Shown here: positions 8,524 to 18,097 of the stretch, piece after piece
How the letters are laid out: every line of letters starts with the position of its first letter
Position numbering within the stretch: position 1 is the first letter of the stretch
Source of the DNA: Pseudomonas sp. 2FG
GTDB taxonomy: Bacteria; Pseudomonadota; Gammaproteobacteria; Pseudomonadales; Pseudomonadaceae
DNA: 64,000 nucleotides
Reading direction: 5' to 3'
Assembly: GCF_005502935.1 (NCBI RefSeq)
Contig: NZ_SCMP01000008.1
Span: forward strand, 1 to 64,000
Program-made: the position numbers and the translations under genes
Notes under the pieces: model-generated
Databases searched by the model: none
What the model was told of the DNA's origin: nothing
Seen by the model: the letters and a program-made list of their open reading frames with translations, nothing else

Positions 8524-9219
8524 TCACGGGCCGGAGCCTTTGGCCCGTAATGGCGCAAGGGTGTCGATGCCCTGGTCGCAAGGCGGCTTGTTGAGCACGC
8601 CGGCCAGTGCGCCATGGACGATCCCGACTATCACCTGTTGTCGCTCGGTCGGAGGCAGGCTGGACTCTGTCAACCAGTTCGGCAGGTTGTTGAGCCAGGC
8701 GATGACCCCCTGGACAGTAGCCCTGAGCAGCGGCAGATGAGCCGTTGCGCCGCCGGCGAGCAACAGAGCCAGCACATGATCCTCGTAGCGCAGGCGCATC
8801 TGCCGGATGCGCTGCTGGTGTTGCGGCGAGAGGCAGCAGAACTCACGCTCGGCGACCATAAACTGCAGGCTCAACCGTTCGTGCAGGGCTATATGGGTAC
8901 GCAACAGCGCCGGCAGACGGGCATCGCCCCTGTCCTTGGCTGCATACTCAGCCGCTTCGAGCAGCTCGTCATAGAGTTCCTCGATCAACTCGAACAGCAG
9001 ACTCTCCTTGCTCTGGAAGTGGTGATACAGGGAGCCGGCACGGATGCCCAGGTGCGCAGCGAGTTCGCGCATGCCGACCTGCGCGAAGCCGCGCTCGGCG
9101 AACAGCTCCAGTGCCTTGTAGCGGGCCTGTTCCAGCCGCGAGGCCGGTGTCGCGCCCGAGCTTGCGGCCGGTGCACTGGCCGGGCGGCTGACGGGTGAGC
9201 AATGGCTGTTCAATTTCAC
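8524..9219 (-). CDS. TetR/AcrR-family transcriptional regulator
   Basis: Ligand-controlled repressor, 231 residues. The N-terminal HTH reads ALELFAERGFAQVGMRELAA, then HLGIRAGSLYHHFQSKESLL (about residues 36-75), a standard TetR DNA-binding domain. The C-terminal helical ligand domain resembles no specific family I can name. The first 30 residues are a low-complexity Ala/Ser/Pro extension, so translation might begin later. It lies between the tRNA-linked debris and the OprD porin gene on the same strand, and may control that gene. Confidence 0.85.
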   Translation of the reverse strand: MKLNSHCSPVSRPASAPAASSGATPASRLEQARYKALELFAERGFAQVGMRELAAHLGIRAGSLYHHFQSKESLLFELIEELYDELLEAAEYAAKDRGDARLPALLRTHIALHERLSLQFMVAEREFCCLSPQHQQRIRQMRLRYEDHVLALLLAGGATAHLPLLRATVQGVIAWLNNLPNWLTESSLPPTERQQVIVGIVHGALAGVLNKPPCDQGIDTLAPLRAKGSGP

Positions 9220-9361
9220 ACACTCGCGGAAAAGAATGATCGACCTGCACGCAGAGGGACATCAGGGCCCTGAAGCCCTGACATCGAGATAGTCGGCAAT
9301 CACCAACCCGCCCCACTCAGGCAGCGGGTCGATGGCCGCCAGTACCAGTCACAGCGTTGTT

Positions 9362-10690
9362 TCAGAGCACTTCCAGCGGGTACTCGATGATCAGCCGCAC
9401 TTCATCGATATTGCCCTCGCCCTGATCGCTGTTGGCCCGGTGCGTGGCCTGGCGAACACGCAAAGACAGGTCCTTCGCCGCGCCGGCCTGCACCACATAA
9501 CTGACCTCCAGGTCGCGCTCCCAGTGCTTGCCGTCGGCGCCCTGCAGCGGCACGAAATCTCCGGTTTCCTCGTCGAAGGGGTTGTAGGCGCCCCCTTGCT
9601 CGGCGTGGGTGCCATCGATGTCGGCGCCGCTGATGTAACGCGCCATGAAGCTCAGGCCGGGTACGCCGAAGCTGCTCATATCGAGGTCGTAGCGCGCCTG
9701 ATAGGACTTTTCGTTGGCGCCGTTGAAATCGGAGTACTGCACCGAGTTGGCCAGGTAGATGGCGTCGCCGCCGACGTAATCGAAGGGGGTATCGCCGTTC
9801 ACCCGCTGGTGCGCCAGGGTGAAGGTCTGCGCGCCGAGGCTGTAGGCCAGCGCCAGGCTGTAGGTGGTGTTGTCGATCTCGCCGGCCAGCGCATCGCCAT
9901 GGTCGTTGGTGCGGTAGAGGTTGGCGTCGAAGTTGAGGCTCTGCTCGTCGCCGATCGGCAGATTGTAGTTGAAGTTGCCGTAGTACTGCCGCCAGGTTTG
10001 CGCGAGCTCCGAGGCGAACAGCGAGACGCTGAGGTTGTCGTTGACGGTATAGCTGCCGCCGGCGAAGTCGATGCCGCCGGCCGAGGTGTCGACCCCGTAG
10101 CCGAAGAACTCGTCCCCGCGGTTGGTCGAATCGCGGTTATTGAAGGCGGTGAAGTGGCCGGCGGTCAGGTCCAGCCCCTCGATCTCGCTGCTGGTCAGCA
10201 GGAAGCCGGTGGCGGTTTCCGGCAGCAGGCGCAGATCGGCCGTGTCGAAGACCGGGGTCGCGACCTGCATTTCACCGTATTTGAGCACGGTACTGGACAG
10301 GCGCAGCTTCACCACGCCGCCCGCTTCCGAGTAGTCGTCCTCGGCACGCCCCTCGCTATCCAGGGGCAACAGGCCGGTGCCGGCGCGGCCACGGCCGCTG
10401 TCCAGCTTCAACCCGAGCATCCCGTAGGCGTCGACGCCGAAACCGACGGTGCCCTGGGTGAAGCCGGACTCGAAGGTGCCGATGAACGCCTGACCCCACT
10501 CTTCCTGGTAGCTCTGCTCGCCGGGCGCGGCATCGCGGAAATCGTGGTTCATATAGAAGTTGCGGTTGAGCAGGACCAGGCTGGCGTCCTCGACGAAGCC
10601 CTGGGCCTCATCCTGCTGGCCAGCCACGGCCAGCTGCACCCCGACCGCGGAAACGGCCAGGGCGAGGGCACTCCACTTCATTGCATGCAT
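9362..10690 (-). CDS. OprD-family substrate-specific porin
   Basis: Outer-membrane 18-strand channel for uptake of small, usually charged or carboxylate-bearing nutrients in pseudomonads. A Sec signal is visible (MHAMKWSALALAVSAVGVQL ending near AVAGQQ). Family landmarks include GFVEDASLVLLNRNFYMNHDF near the mature N-terminus, repeated aromatic/glycine strands, and a terminal strand EVRLIIEYPLEVL. It is 442 residues, typical of OprD/OpdX. ATG 10690 has AAGGA nine bases before it. It sits 61 bases after the Rieske oxygenase gene on the same strand and is probably co-transcribed, as the outer-membrane entry for that pathway's substrate. Confidence 0.92.
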   Translation of the reverse strand: MHAMKWSALALAVSAVGVQLAVAGQQDEAQGFVEDASLVLLNRNFYMNHDFRDAAPGEQSYQEEWGQAFIGTFESGFTQGTVGFGVDAYGMLGLKLDSGRGRAGTGLLPLDSEGRAEDDYSEAGGVVKLRLSSTVLKYGEMQVATPVFDTADLRLLPETATGFLLTSSEIEGLDLTAGHFTAFNNRDSTNRGDEFFGYGVDTSAGGIDFAGGSYTVNDNLSVSLFASELAQTWRQYYGNFNYNLPIGDEQSLNFDANLYRTNDHGDALAGEIDNTTYSLALAYSLGAQTFTLAHQRVNGDTPFDYVGGDAIYLANSVQYSDFNGANEKSYQARYDLDMSSFGVPGLSFMARYISGADIDGTHAEQGGAYNPFDEETGDFVPLQGADGKHWERDLEVSYVVQAGAAKDLSLRVRQATHRANSDQGEGNIDEVRLIIEYPLEVL

Positions 10691-10751
10691 GTCGCAGGTT
10701 CCTTTTTTGTTGTTGTCATGCGTGGGGGAATTGCGCTGCTAGCGCTCGGCC

Positions 10752-11924
10752 TCAGCCGAGGCGCACCAGGTGCTGCGACGGCCGCGCCTCTTCGCGGGCG
10801 ATCGGCAGGCGCTGGCGGATCCAGTCGCGGAAGGCGCGCACGCCGGTTTCCCGCGGCGACAGGTAGCCGAACTGGTAGACAGAGCCTTGCAGCCCTTGCT
10901 GCACGGAGGCGGTGAGCTGGTTGTCCTCTTCCTGCACCTCGGTCCAGATGCGCCCGGCGGCCACCCGCGCGGCCTGCACTTCGGGGCTGGCGTTGGGCAG
11001 GGAGAAGCTGGCGGTGCGGAAGGTCGCCTTGCCCGGACCCTGCGGGTAGAAGATGAAGTAGTCGATGCTGTCCGGCTGCAGGCCAATATTCACGTTGGGG
11101 AAGATCGACAGGTAGCTCCAGCGCCGGCCGTGGTCGCCCGGCAGGTGGTCGCCGGCGGAGCGGATGCTCAGGTAGGCGAACTCGTCCGGGCCGCCGGCCG
11201 GGTAGTCCTTGAGCAGGTGGGTGGCGTAGCTGGTGCCGCGCTCGACATCGGCCGTGACGTCGTAACCGCCCTCGACCATCTGGTTCAACCCCGGATGGCC
11301 CATGGCGACGTGATAGCCCTCCAGGTAGTTGTCCATCATGTTCTTCCAGTCGATCGGGTGCTCTTCGACGCACAGGTCGTCGTTGGGCACCATCTCCTCG
11401 ATGCGGTAGGCCGCCAGCAGCTCGGCGAACGGCGCCAGGCGCTCGGCCACCGAGGGGCCCTCGGCCTTCAGGCGAACCCAGACGAAGCCCAGGTAGACCT
11501 CGTGATCGACCGGCAACAGGCCATGGCCGACCTGCTTCAGGTCCTCTTCGCTGCCGCCGGGGATGCCGCGGATGGCGCCGTCCTGGCCATAGGTCCAGCC
11601 GTGGTAGGGGCACACATGCACGCGTTTACAGGTGCCGCGCTCACCGCTGATGACCTGGTGCGCGCGGTGCCGGCAGGTGTTGTGGAAGGCGCTGATGCTG
11701 CCGTCCTGCAGGCGCGCCACGGCGATCCGCTCGCCGAGAAAGGTCAGGGTGATGTAGTCGCCGGGCTGGGCGATTTCGCTGACATGGCAGGCGATGTGCC
11801 AACTGCGCGAGAAGATCTCCTCGCGCTCCAGCTCGAAGAAGCGCGCGTCGTTGTAGATCCAGCTCGGCAGGGTGTGGTTGTCGCTGTCGTCGGCGACTGG
11901 ATGGGAGGCGCTGCGCTCGTACAT
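10752..11924 (-). CDS. Rieske oxygenase, quaternary-amine type alpha subunit
   Basis: Oxygenase component that would hydroxylate or demethylate its substrate using O2 and electrons from a reductase. The Rieske 2Fe-2S ligands are C84, H86, C105 and H108 (CRHRAH...CPYHGW). The mononuclear iron ligands are H205 and H210. The residue bridging the two centres is E202 (NYLEGYHVAMGH), where most ring-hydroxylating oxygenases have Asp. A bridging Glu is characteristic of enzymes acting on quaternary ammonium compounds (CntA, GbcA). Start ATG 11924 has AAGGAAA upstream. It is 390 residues. No reductase gene lies next to it. Carnitine is not implied: the separate CntA in this window is a different lineage. 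Confidence 0.85.
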   Translation of the reverse strand: MYERSASHPVADDSDNHTLPSWIYNDARFFELEREEIFSRSWHIACHVSEIAQPGDYITLTFLGERIAVARLQDGSISAFHNTCRHRAHQVISGERGTCKRVHVCPYHGWTYGQDGAIRGIPGGSEEDLKQVGHGLLPVDHEVYLGFVWVRLKAEGPSVAERLAPFAELLAAYRIEEMVPNDDLCVEEHPIDWKNMMDNYLEGYHVAMGHPGLNQMVEGGYDVTADVERGTSYATHLLKDYPAGGPDEFAYLSIRSAGDHLPGDHGRRWSYLSIFPNVNIGLQPDSIDYFIFYPQGPGKATFRTASFSLPNASPEVQAARVAAGRIWTEVQEEDNQLTASVQQGLQGSVYQFGYLSPRETGVRAFRDWIRQRLPIAREEARPSQHLVRLG

Positions 11925-12040
11925 GGCTATTTCCTTCTTGTTATCGACTGCACATGGATGCCTGCCAGGCCCGCCTCGGGACTGGCTCGCCGCCTTGCGG
12001 CCTGCACGGGCAGGTCGGGTGGCGACTCGATCACTGCTAT

Positions 12041-12076
12041 ATGATCGTTCAACAAACGATAAAACGATCATTCAAT
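12041..12076. promoter_or_regulatory. TGAAC-type operator cluster (putative TetR/BetI-like site)
   Basis: The segment contains an inverted repeat ATGATCGTT (12041-12049) and AACGATCAT (12063-12071), plus CGTTCAA and ATTCAAT half-sites. The same CGTTCA half-site occurs at 24761-24771 and 25489-25502. It lies between the divergent Rieske oxygenase and acyl-CoA dehydrogenase genes and so could control both. The BetI-like regulator encoded at 22744 is the likeliest binder. Confidence 0.55.
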
Positions 12077-12252
12077 AAGCGTCAAGCGTTATCGACCAAG
12101 CGGTCACAGCCAGCCAGCCGAGCCATAAAAGCCCGCCAAGGCCCAGCAAACACGGCGCGCAGCCCAACTCGAAGCGCGACCTCACCCGGCATGTTCCGAC
12201 CAGCGGCAGGCGCCGCTCGCGAACCTGTCGAGGCCGAGCTTAGACGGCACTC

Positions 12253-12277
12253 GTGAAAAACGAAATATATTTTTCAC
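12253..12277. promoter_or_regulatory. 25-base palindromic operator (copy 1, putative XRE-cupin site)
   Basis: GTGAAAAA and TTTTTCAC face each other across nine A/T-rich bases, 25 bases in all. Two further copies of identical length and architecture lie at 25557-25604, beside the XRE-cupin regulator gene. The surrounding 12250-12360 stretch is unusually A/T-rich for this window. It lies about 150 bases before the acyl-CoA dehydrogenase start. Confidence 0.6.
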
Positions 12278-12425
12278 AAGATAAAAAGACTTATATTTCA
12301 ATTAGATAATTAAATAACGCAGCCTCCTTACGCTAGATAGACGGCTAGATCGCTGTTGACCACGCGACCTTGCTGTATTAGCGTTCAATAACACCTGACA
12401 AGTACAACAAGACAGGAGACCCGTA

Positions 12426-13595
12426 ATGTCGTACGCCCTCTCTACCGAAACCCTGGAATGGCAACGCAAGGCGCGCGAGTTCGCCGAAGTGCTGATTCCC
12501 CACGAAGAAACCGCCGAGTTCAACGACGGCCTGCTGCCCAAGGAGCTCACCGCCAAGCATCGCGCCATGGGCATCGAACTGGGTTTCAGCCGCCTGGACG
12601 TGCCCCGCGACCAGGGCGGCCTGCAGCTGCCGATGCTCGACCAGGTGATCGTCTGGGAGCAGCTCGGCCGGGTCACCAACGCGCTGAGTTGGTGCATCTC
12701 CGAAGCCCACTCGTGGATGTACGAAGCCTGCGACGCCGCGCAAATCGAGGCCTATATCAAGCCGATCTGGACCGGCGAGAAGACCGAGTGCTATGCCATC
12801 ACCGAGCGCGAGGCCGGCTCCGACACCCATATCGAGACCACTGCCGTGCGCCACGGCGAGCACTACCTGATCAATGGCGAGAAGTGGTTCGTCACCAGCG
12901 CCAACAAGGCCCAGTTCATGTTCGTCCAGGCGGTGGTGCCGAATGCCGACGGAGGCCAGGAAGATGCGTTGTTCTTCGTCGATATCGACAGCCCGGGCAT
13001 CGAGATCATCGACAACCCGCTGTTCGGCCATAACTTCGCCTCGCACCACCCGACCTATACTTTCACCGACGTCCGCGTGCCGGCGGCCAACCGCATCGGC
13101 GCAGAAGGGGCCGGCATGGGCTATACCCGCAGCTGGTTCCGCCGCGAACGCCTGATGATCGCCGCCCGCTCCCTCGGCGCGGCCCAGCGCATGCTGGAGA
13201 TGGCCAGCGAGTTCGCCCAGCAGCGCGTGGTCGGCGGCCAGCCGATCAGCGAGCACCAGATGATCCAGTCCATGCTCGCCGACTGCGTCACCGATATCTG
13301 GGGCGCGCGCCTGATGACTTACGAAGCGGCCAAGATGCAGGACCGCGGCGAAGACCTGTCGGTGATCCACGCCCACTGCTCGATGGCCAAGCTGGTCGCC
13401 TCGGAGATGGTCAACCGCGTGGCCGACCGCGTGGTGCAGATCTTCGGCGGCCGCGGCTACATGCGCAGCAACGCCGCGCAGCGCTTCTACCGCGAAGTGC
13501 GGGTCGACCGCATCTGGGAAGGCACCAGCGAGATCCAGCGCCTGATCATCGCCCGCAGCCTGTTCAAGCGCGGTGCCGAGCGCCTGATCGGCTGA
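12426..13595 (+). CDS. Acyl-CoA dehydrogenase
   Basis: FAD enzyme that introduces an alpha-beta double bond in an acyl-CoA and passes electrons to ETF. It is 389 residues, the usual length. Family motifs include YAITEREAGSDTHIETTAV (FAD/substrate loop), RIWEGTSEIQRLIIARSL near the C-terminus with the catalytic Glu of WEGTSEIQ, and QIFGGRGYMRS. The start has AGGAG seven bases before ATG. It is first in the plus-strand operon that continues with PotABC, aminotransferase, aldehyde dehydrogenase and acyl-CoA synthetase, so its substrate is probably the CoA thioester produced by that synthetase. Confidence 0.92.
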   Translation: MSYALSTETLEWQRKAREFAEVLIPHEETAEFNDGLLPKELTAKHRAMGIELGFSRLDVPRDQGGLQLPMLDQVIVWEQLGRVTNALSWCISEAHSWMYEACDAAQIEAYIKPIWTGEKTECYAITEREAGSDTHIETTAVRHGEHYLINGEKWFVTSANKAQFMFVQAVVPNADGGQEDALFFVDIDSPGIEIIDNPLFGHNFASHHPTYTFTDVRVPAANRIGAEGAGMGYTRSWFRRERLMIAARSLGAAQRMLEMASEFAQQRVVGGQPISEHQMIQSMLADCVTDIWGARLMTYEAAKMQDRGEDLSVIHAHCSMAKLVASEMVNRVADRVVQIFGGRGYMRSNAAQRFYREVRVDRIWEGTSEIQRLIIARSLFKRGAERLIG

Positions 13596-13691
13596 CCCCG
13601 TCGCAACGGCAGGGCCGCGCGCCCTGCCTGGCGGCCTGCAGCTCCGTGGCTGCAGGCCATTCCGCCAGCCTGAATAAAGCAGAACGCCAAG

Positions 13692-14819
13692 ATGAACAAC
13701 ACAACCAGCGTGCAGAAATCGCCCAGCGATATCGGCCGACCCGACTTCCTCCAGGTGGTCGACGTGGTCAAGGATTTCGAGGGCAATACCGTCGTCAAGA
13801 GCCTCAGCCTGTCGGTGGCGAAGAACGAGATGTTCGCCCTGCTCGGCAGCTCCGGCTGCGGCAAATCCACCCTGCTGCGGATGATGGCCGGCCTGGAAAC
13901 CCCGACCTCCGGACGCATCATCCTCGACGGCGAGGACATCACCGACCTGCCGCCGCACCGCCGCCCGGTGAACATGATGTTCCAGTCCTACGCCCTGTTC
14001 CCGCACATGACGGTGGCCGACAACGTCGCCTACGGCCTCAAGCGCGAAGGCGTGGCCAAGGCAGAAATCCACGAGCGGGTCGCCGACGTGCTGCAACTGG
14101 TGCAGATGCAGGACTACGCCAAGCGCAAGCCGCACCAGCTGTCCGGCGGCCAGCAGCAGCGCGTAGCCCTGGCCCGCACGCTGATCAAGCGGCCGAAACT
14201 GCTGCTGCTCGACGAACCGATGTCGGCGCTGGACAAGAAGATCCGCCAGCAGACCCAGTTCGAGCTGGGCAGCATCCTCTACAAGGTCGGCGTGACCTGC
14301 GTGATGGTCACCCACGACCAGGAAGAGGCCATGACCATGGCCGATCGCCTGGCGGTGATGGATGCCGGCTGCATCGTCCAGCTCGGCTCGCCGGAGGAAG
14401 TCTACGAGTACCCCACCTCGACCTTCTGCGCCGGTTTCATCGGCTCCACCAACATGCTCCAGGGTGAACTGCGCGGCGATTACCTGACGCTGGACTGCGC
14501 GGAGATGCCGGCGCCGCTGGAGCTGTGCAGCGCGCTCAACAGCTATCCCGGCATGCCCGTCAGCCTGTCGCTGCGCCCCGAGCGCATCGCCATTTCCAGC
14601 CGCCCCTTCGCCCAGACCAGCAACACCTGCAATGGCCGCCTGGAACAGATCGCCTACATGGGCAGCTACACCCTGTTCTACGTGCGCCTGGACAGCGGCC
14701 GCCTGCTCGGCGTGCACGTCTCGCACCACGCCCTGCACGCCCTGGAACAGCGCCCCACCTACGGCGACCGCCTGCACCTGGCCTGGCAGCCGGACAGCCT
14801 GGTGATGGTCAACCAATGA
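13692..14819 (+). CDS. Polyamine-type ABC transporter ATPase (PotA/PotG type)
   Basis: ATPase of a spermidine/putrescine-family importer, 375 residues. Walker A is GSSGCGKST (52-60), the signature LSGGQQQR, and Walker [13 protein letters not shown]. The C-terminal about 130 residues form a TOBE-type regulatory domain ([12 protein letters not shown]). [12 protein letters not shown] follows the PotA pattern. It overlaps the next permease start as ATGA (14816-14819). The binding protein is not adjacent: PotF-like genes lie at 23532 and 29493. Confidence 0.92.
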   Translation: MNNTTSVQKSPSDIGRPDFLQVVDVVKDFEGNTVVKSLSLSVAKNEMFALLGSSGCGKSTLLRMMAGLETPTSGRIILDGEDITDLPPHRRPVNMMFQSYALFPHMTVADNVAYGLKREGVAKAEIHERVADVLQLVQMQDYAKRKPHQLSGGQQQRVALARTLIKRPKLLLLDEPMSALDKKIRQQTQFELGSILYKVGVTCVMVTHDQEEAMTMADRLAVMDAGCIVQLGSPEEVYEYPTSTFCAGFIGSTNMLQGELRGDYLTLDCAEMPAPLELCSALNSYPGMPVSLSLRPERIAISSRPFAQTSNTCNGRLEQIAYMGSYTLFYVRLDSGRLLGVHVSHHALHALEQRPTYGDRLHLAWQPDSLVMVNQ

Positions 14820-15733
14820 CCAGCCAAGCCCTCGCCCTCCGTCTGCAGAGATGGGTTCCGTCGGGCCGGACCCTGGTCATCGCCATTCCTTTCGCGTTCC
14901 TCACGCTGTTCTTCCTGGTGCCCTTCATCGCGGTACTGAAGATCAGCCTGGCCGACCAGCAATTCTCGATTCCACCGTACAGCGACCTGACCTCGGTCGA
15001 GGACTACGCGCTGAACATCCGGGTCAACTTCGAGCACTACCGGACCATCTTCACCGACAACCTGTACCTGGCGTCCTACCTCAGCTCGCTCAAGGTGGCG
15101 GCGATCAACACCCTGATCTGCCTGCTGATCGGCTACCCGACGGCCTACCTGATCGCCCGCGCCAACCCGCGGCACCGCAACGTCCTGCTGATGGCGATCA
15201 TCCTGCCGCTGTGGACCAGCTACCTGATCCGCGTGTACGCCTGGATCGGCCTGCTCAAGGACCAGGGTCTGATCAACCAGTTCCTGCTCTGGCTCGGCCT
15301 GATCGACTCGCCGCTGCGCCTGTATCGCAACGACATCGGCCTGCATATCGGCCTGGCCTACTCCTACCTGCCCTACCTGATCCTGCCGCTCTATGCGCAC
15401 CTGGTGAAGATGGACATGCGCCTGCTGGAGGCCGCCCACGACCTCGGTGCCAAGGCCTGGCAGAGCTTCCTCACCATCACCCTGCCGTTGTCCACCCGCG
15501 GGATAGTCGCCGGCTCGCTGCTGGTGTTCATCCCCACCGTCGGCGAATACGTGATCCCGGAAATTCTCGGCAGCTCCGACTCGATGATGATCGGCCGGGT
15601 GATGTGGGACGACTTCTTCAACAACACCGACTGGCCCGTGGCCGCCGCCGCCACCTGCGTCATGGTGCTGCTCCTGCTGCTGCCCATGGCCTGGTTCCAG
15701 ACCGTCCAGAACAAGGAGCTGAAGCGCATATGA
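14816..15733 (+). CDS. Polyamine-type ABC transporter permease (PotB/PotH type)
   Basis: Inner-membrane permease, 305 residues. It has six hydrophobic segments and the EAA loop EAAHDLGAKAWQSFLTITLPLSTRG. PTVGEYVIPEILGSSDSMMIG is a PotB/PotH landmark. I chose ATG 14816 because it overlaps the ATPase stop (ATGA). It couples to the next permease at 15730, also by ATGA. It pairs with that protein to form the channel. Confidence 0.92.
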   Translation: MTSQALALRLQRWVPSGRTLVIAIPFAFLTLFFLVPFIAVLKISLADQQFSIPPYSDLTSVEDYALNIRVNFEHYRTIFTDNLYLASYLSSLKVAAINTLICLLIGYPTAYLIARANPRHRNVLLMAIILPLWTSYLIRVYAWIGLLKDQGLINQFLLWLGLIDSPLRLYRNDIGLHIGLAYSYLPYLILPLYAHLVKMDMRLLEAAHDLGAKAWQSFLTITLPLSTRGIVAGSLLVFIPTVGEYVIPEILGSSDSMMIGRVMWDDFFNNTDWPVAAAATCVMVLLLLLPMAWFQTVQNKELKRI

Positions 15734-16659
15734 AACGCCCCGGCAAGATTTTCGGCGCCATTTTCCTCGGCCTGGTGCTGCTGTTCCTCTACGGCCCGCT
15801 GCTCAGCGTGATCGTCTACTCGTTCAACGAGTCGAAGATGGTCACCCTGTGGACCGGCTTCTCCCTCAAGTGGTACGGCGAACTGTTCCGCGACCAGGAA
15901 CTGCTCGACGCCGCCTGGTTGAGCTTCAAGCTGGCCATGGCCACCGCCTTCGCCGCGGTATTCGTCGGCACCTGGATCGGCTTCGTCCTGGCCCGTTACC
16001 GCAAGTTCAAGGGCTCGACCCTGTTCACCGCGATGGTCAGCGCACCTATGGTGCTGCCCGAGGTGATCGCCGGTCTGTCCATGCTGCTGCTGTTCCTCAC
16101 CATGCAGCAGTTGCTCGGCTGGCCCAGTGGGCGCGGCATGCTGACCATCTGGATCGGCCACATCATGGTCTGCCTGTCCTACGTCGCCATCACCATCCAG
16201 TCGCGCCTGGCGTCGATGGACCAGTCGCAGCTGGAGGCCGCGCAAAACCTCGGCGCCACGCCATTGCGGGCCTTCTTCGACATCACCCTGCCGCAGATCT
16301 CCCAGGCGCTGCTGGCCAGTTGGCTACTGTCCTTCACCATCTCGCTGGACGACGTGATCATGTCGGCCTTCCTCTCCGGCCCGGGCTCCACGCCGCTGCC
16401 GCTGGTGGTGCTGTCCCGTGTGCGGCTGGGGCTGAACCCGGAAATCAATGCCCTCGGCACCCTGTTTATCGCCGTGGTGACCGTGCTGGTGCTGGTCAAC
16501 AACCACTACATGCTCAAGCGCGAACGCCGCCGCGAGCAGGAAATCCGCCAGGCTCTGAGCGCCGGCGACGCGCCCGCCGCTAGCCAGCCGGCCGCACGCA
16601 GCGTGGCCGCCAGCCAGCCGGTCGGCACTGCCACGCCACTGCGCCAGGAGCCCGCATGA
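15730..16659 (+). CDS. Polyamine-type ABC transporter permease (PotC/PotI type)
   Basis: Second channel subunit, 309 residues. Landmarks are YSFNESKMVTLWTGFSLKWY near the N-terminus, EAAQNLGATPLRAFFDITLPQI (EAA loop) and SLDDVIMSAFLSGPGSTPLPL, all PotC/PotI signatures. The C-terminus carries an unusual Ala/Ser/Pro-rich tail of about 35 residues that ends at the ATGA overlap with the aminotransferase. That tail may be a relaxed extension rather than a domain. Confidence 0.92.
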   Translation: MKRPGKIFGAIFLGLVLLFLYGPLLSVIVYSFNESKMVTLWTGFSLKWYGELFRDQELLDAAWLSFKLAMATAFAAVFVGTWIGFVLARYRKFKGSTLFTAMVSAPMVLPEVIAGLSMLLLFLTMQQLLGWPSGRGMLTIWIGHIMVCLSYVAITIQSRLASMDQSQLEAAQNLGATPLRAFFDITLPQISQALLASWLLSFTISLDDVIMSAFLSGPGSTPLPLVVLSRVRLGLNPEINALGTLFIAVVTVLVLVNNHYMLKRERRREQEIRQALSAGDAPAASQPAARSVAASQPVGTATPLRQEPA

Positions 16660-18080
16660 ACCGTCGAGAAAGCAGCCTCGACGCCGTCGAGCAGATTCGC
16701 CACGCCGACAACCACACCTGGTTCCACCCCTGGGAATACCTGGGCGATGCCGGCCAGGCCAACCGCACTCAGGTGCAGCGCGCCGAAGGCATCCATGTCT
16801 ATGACGAGCAGGGCCAGCGCCTGATCGACGGGCCCGGCGGCATGTGGTGCATGCAGATCGGCTACGGCCGCCACGAGATGGCCGAGGCCATCGCCGCACA
16901 GGCCCTGCAGCTGCCCTACATGAACCCCTTCTCGCTGACCAGCGCGACGCCGGTGCGGCTGGCCGCCAAGCTGGCCGAGCTGGCGCCGGGCGACCTCAAC
17001 CACGTGTTCTTCACCACCGGTGGCTCCACCGCGGTGGATACCGCCCTGCGCTTCGTGCACTTCTACAACAACCTCAAGGGCCGCCCGCAGAAGAAGCACA
17101 TCATCTCCCGCGAACTGGCCTACCACGGCAGCACCTACCTGTGCGCCACCGTCACCGGCAAGGATCGCGACCAGAACTGGTTCGACATCCAGAGCCCGTT
17201 CAGCCACTTCCTGCCCGCGGTCAATCCGGCGCGCCGCCCTGCCGGCATGAGCCTGGAGGCGTTCTGCGACGCGCGGGTCGCCGACCTGGAGAACAAGCTC
17301 CGCGAGCTCGGCGCGGAGAACGTCGCGGCCTTTATCGCCGAGCCGGTACAGGCCTCCGGCGGCGTCATAGTGCCGCCGGAGGGTTACCTCAAGCGCTGCT
17401 GGGACATCTGCCGCCAGCACGACGTGCTGTTCATCGCCGACGAGGTGGTCACCGGCTTCGGTCGCCTCGGCCACTGGTTCGCCTCGGAGGCGGTGTTCGG
17501 CATCCAGCCGGATATGCTCACCTGCGCCAAGGGTCTCACCTCCGGCTACCTGCCGCTGGGCGCCCTGCTGATTTCCGAGCGGCTGTTCCAGGAGGTTTCC
17601 GGCGACAACGCCAAGGGCGCCAGCTTCGGCCACGGCTTCACCTACTCAGGGCACCCGGTGTGCTGCGCCGCGGCGCTGAAAAGCATCGAGATCATCGAGC
17701 GGGAGAACCTGCTGCAGCACGTGCGCGAGGTCAGCCCCTACTTCCTCGAACGCCTGCACGCTCTGCGCGAGATCCCGCTGGTATTCGATACCCGCGGCAT
17801 GGGCCTGGTCGGCGTGGTCGAGTGCACGGTGCGGCAGATGCTCGAGTCCGGCGTGCCGGAGGCGGAGCTGTACGCCTTCGAGACCGAACTGGGCCTGCGC
17901 ATCGACCAGCACTGCCACGAGCTGGGCCTGATGGTGCGACCACTGACCAACCAGTGCGTGTTCTCCCCGCCGCTGGTGATCAGCCGCGAGGAGATCGAGC
18001 AGATGTTCGACATCCTCCACGAAGCCATCCTGCGCACCCAGCGCGACCTCGAGCGCGAACTGGGCCTGGCCCTGCGCTGA
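16656..18080 (+). CDS. Class III omega-aminotransferase (PLP)
   Basis: PLP enzyme that moves a terminal amino group from a diamine or omega-amino acid to a keto acid such as pyruvate, giving an aldehyde. It is 474 residues. The Schiff-base lysine is K292 in TCAKGLTSGYLP; the cofactor Asp is in IADEVVTGFGRLG (about 262). GGSTAVDTALR binds the PLP phosphate. It is translationally coupled to the permease upstream and lies 17 bases before an aldehyde dehydrogenase, so aldehyde is probably passed straight on. SpuC-type polyamine:pyruvate transaminases are the nearest relatives I can name. Confidence 0.92.
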   Translation: MNRRESSLDAVEQIRHADNHTWFHPWEYLGDAGQANRTQVQRAEGIHVYDEQGQRLIDGPGGMWCMQIGYGRHEMAEAIAAQALQLPYMNPFSLTSATPVRLAAKLAELAPGDLNHVFFTTGGSTAVDTALRFVHFYNNLKGRPQKKHIISRELAYHGSTYLCATVTGKDRDQNWFDIQSPFSHFLPAVNPARRPAGMSLEAFCDARVADLENKLRELGAENVAAFIAEPVQASGGVIVPPEGYLKRCWDICRQHDVLFIADEVVTGFGRLGHWFASEAVFGIQPDMLTCAKGLTSGYLPLGALLISERLFQEVSGDNAKGASFGHGFTYSGHPVCCAAALKSIEIIERENLLQHVREVSPYFLERLHALREIPLVFDTRGMGLVGVVECTVRQMLESGVPEAELYAFETELGLRIDQHCHELGLMVRPLTNQCVFSPPLVISREEIEQMFDILHEAILRTQRDLERELGLALR

Positions 18081-18097
18081 ACACAGGAAGACTCCCC

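Noticed and set aside
10752..11924. A second carnitine monooxygenase or GbcA.
   Set aside because: It shares the bridging Glu but differs through most of the protein from the CntA at 34268, and no GbcB or dimethylglycine genes are near.
12378..14816. A long minus-strand open frame opposite the acyl-CoA dehydrogenase and PotA-like genes.
   Set aside because: Antisense shadow with histidine-rich low-complexity translation and no recognisable domain.
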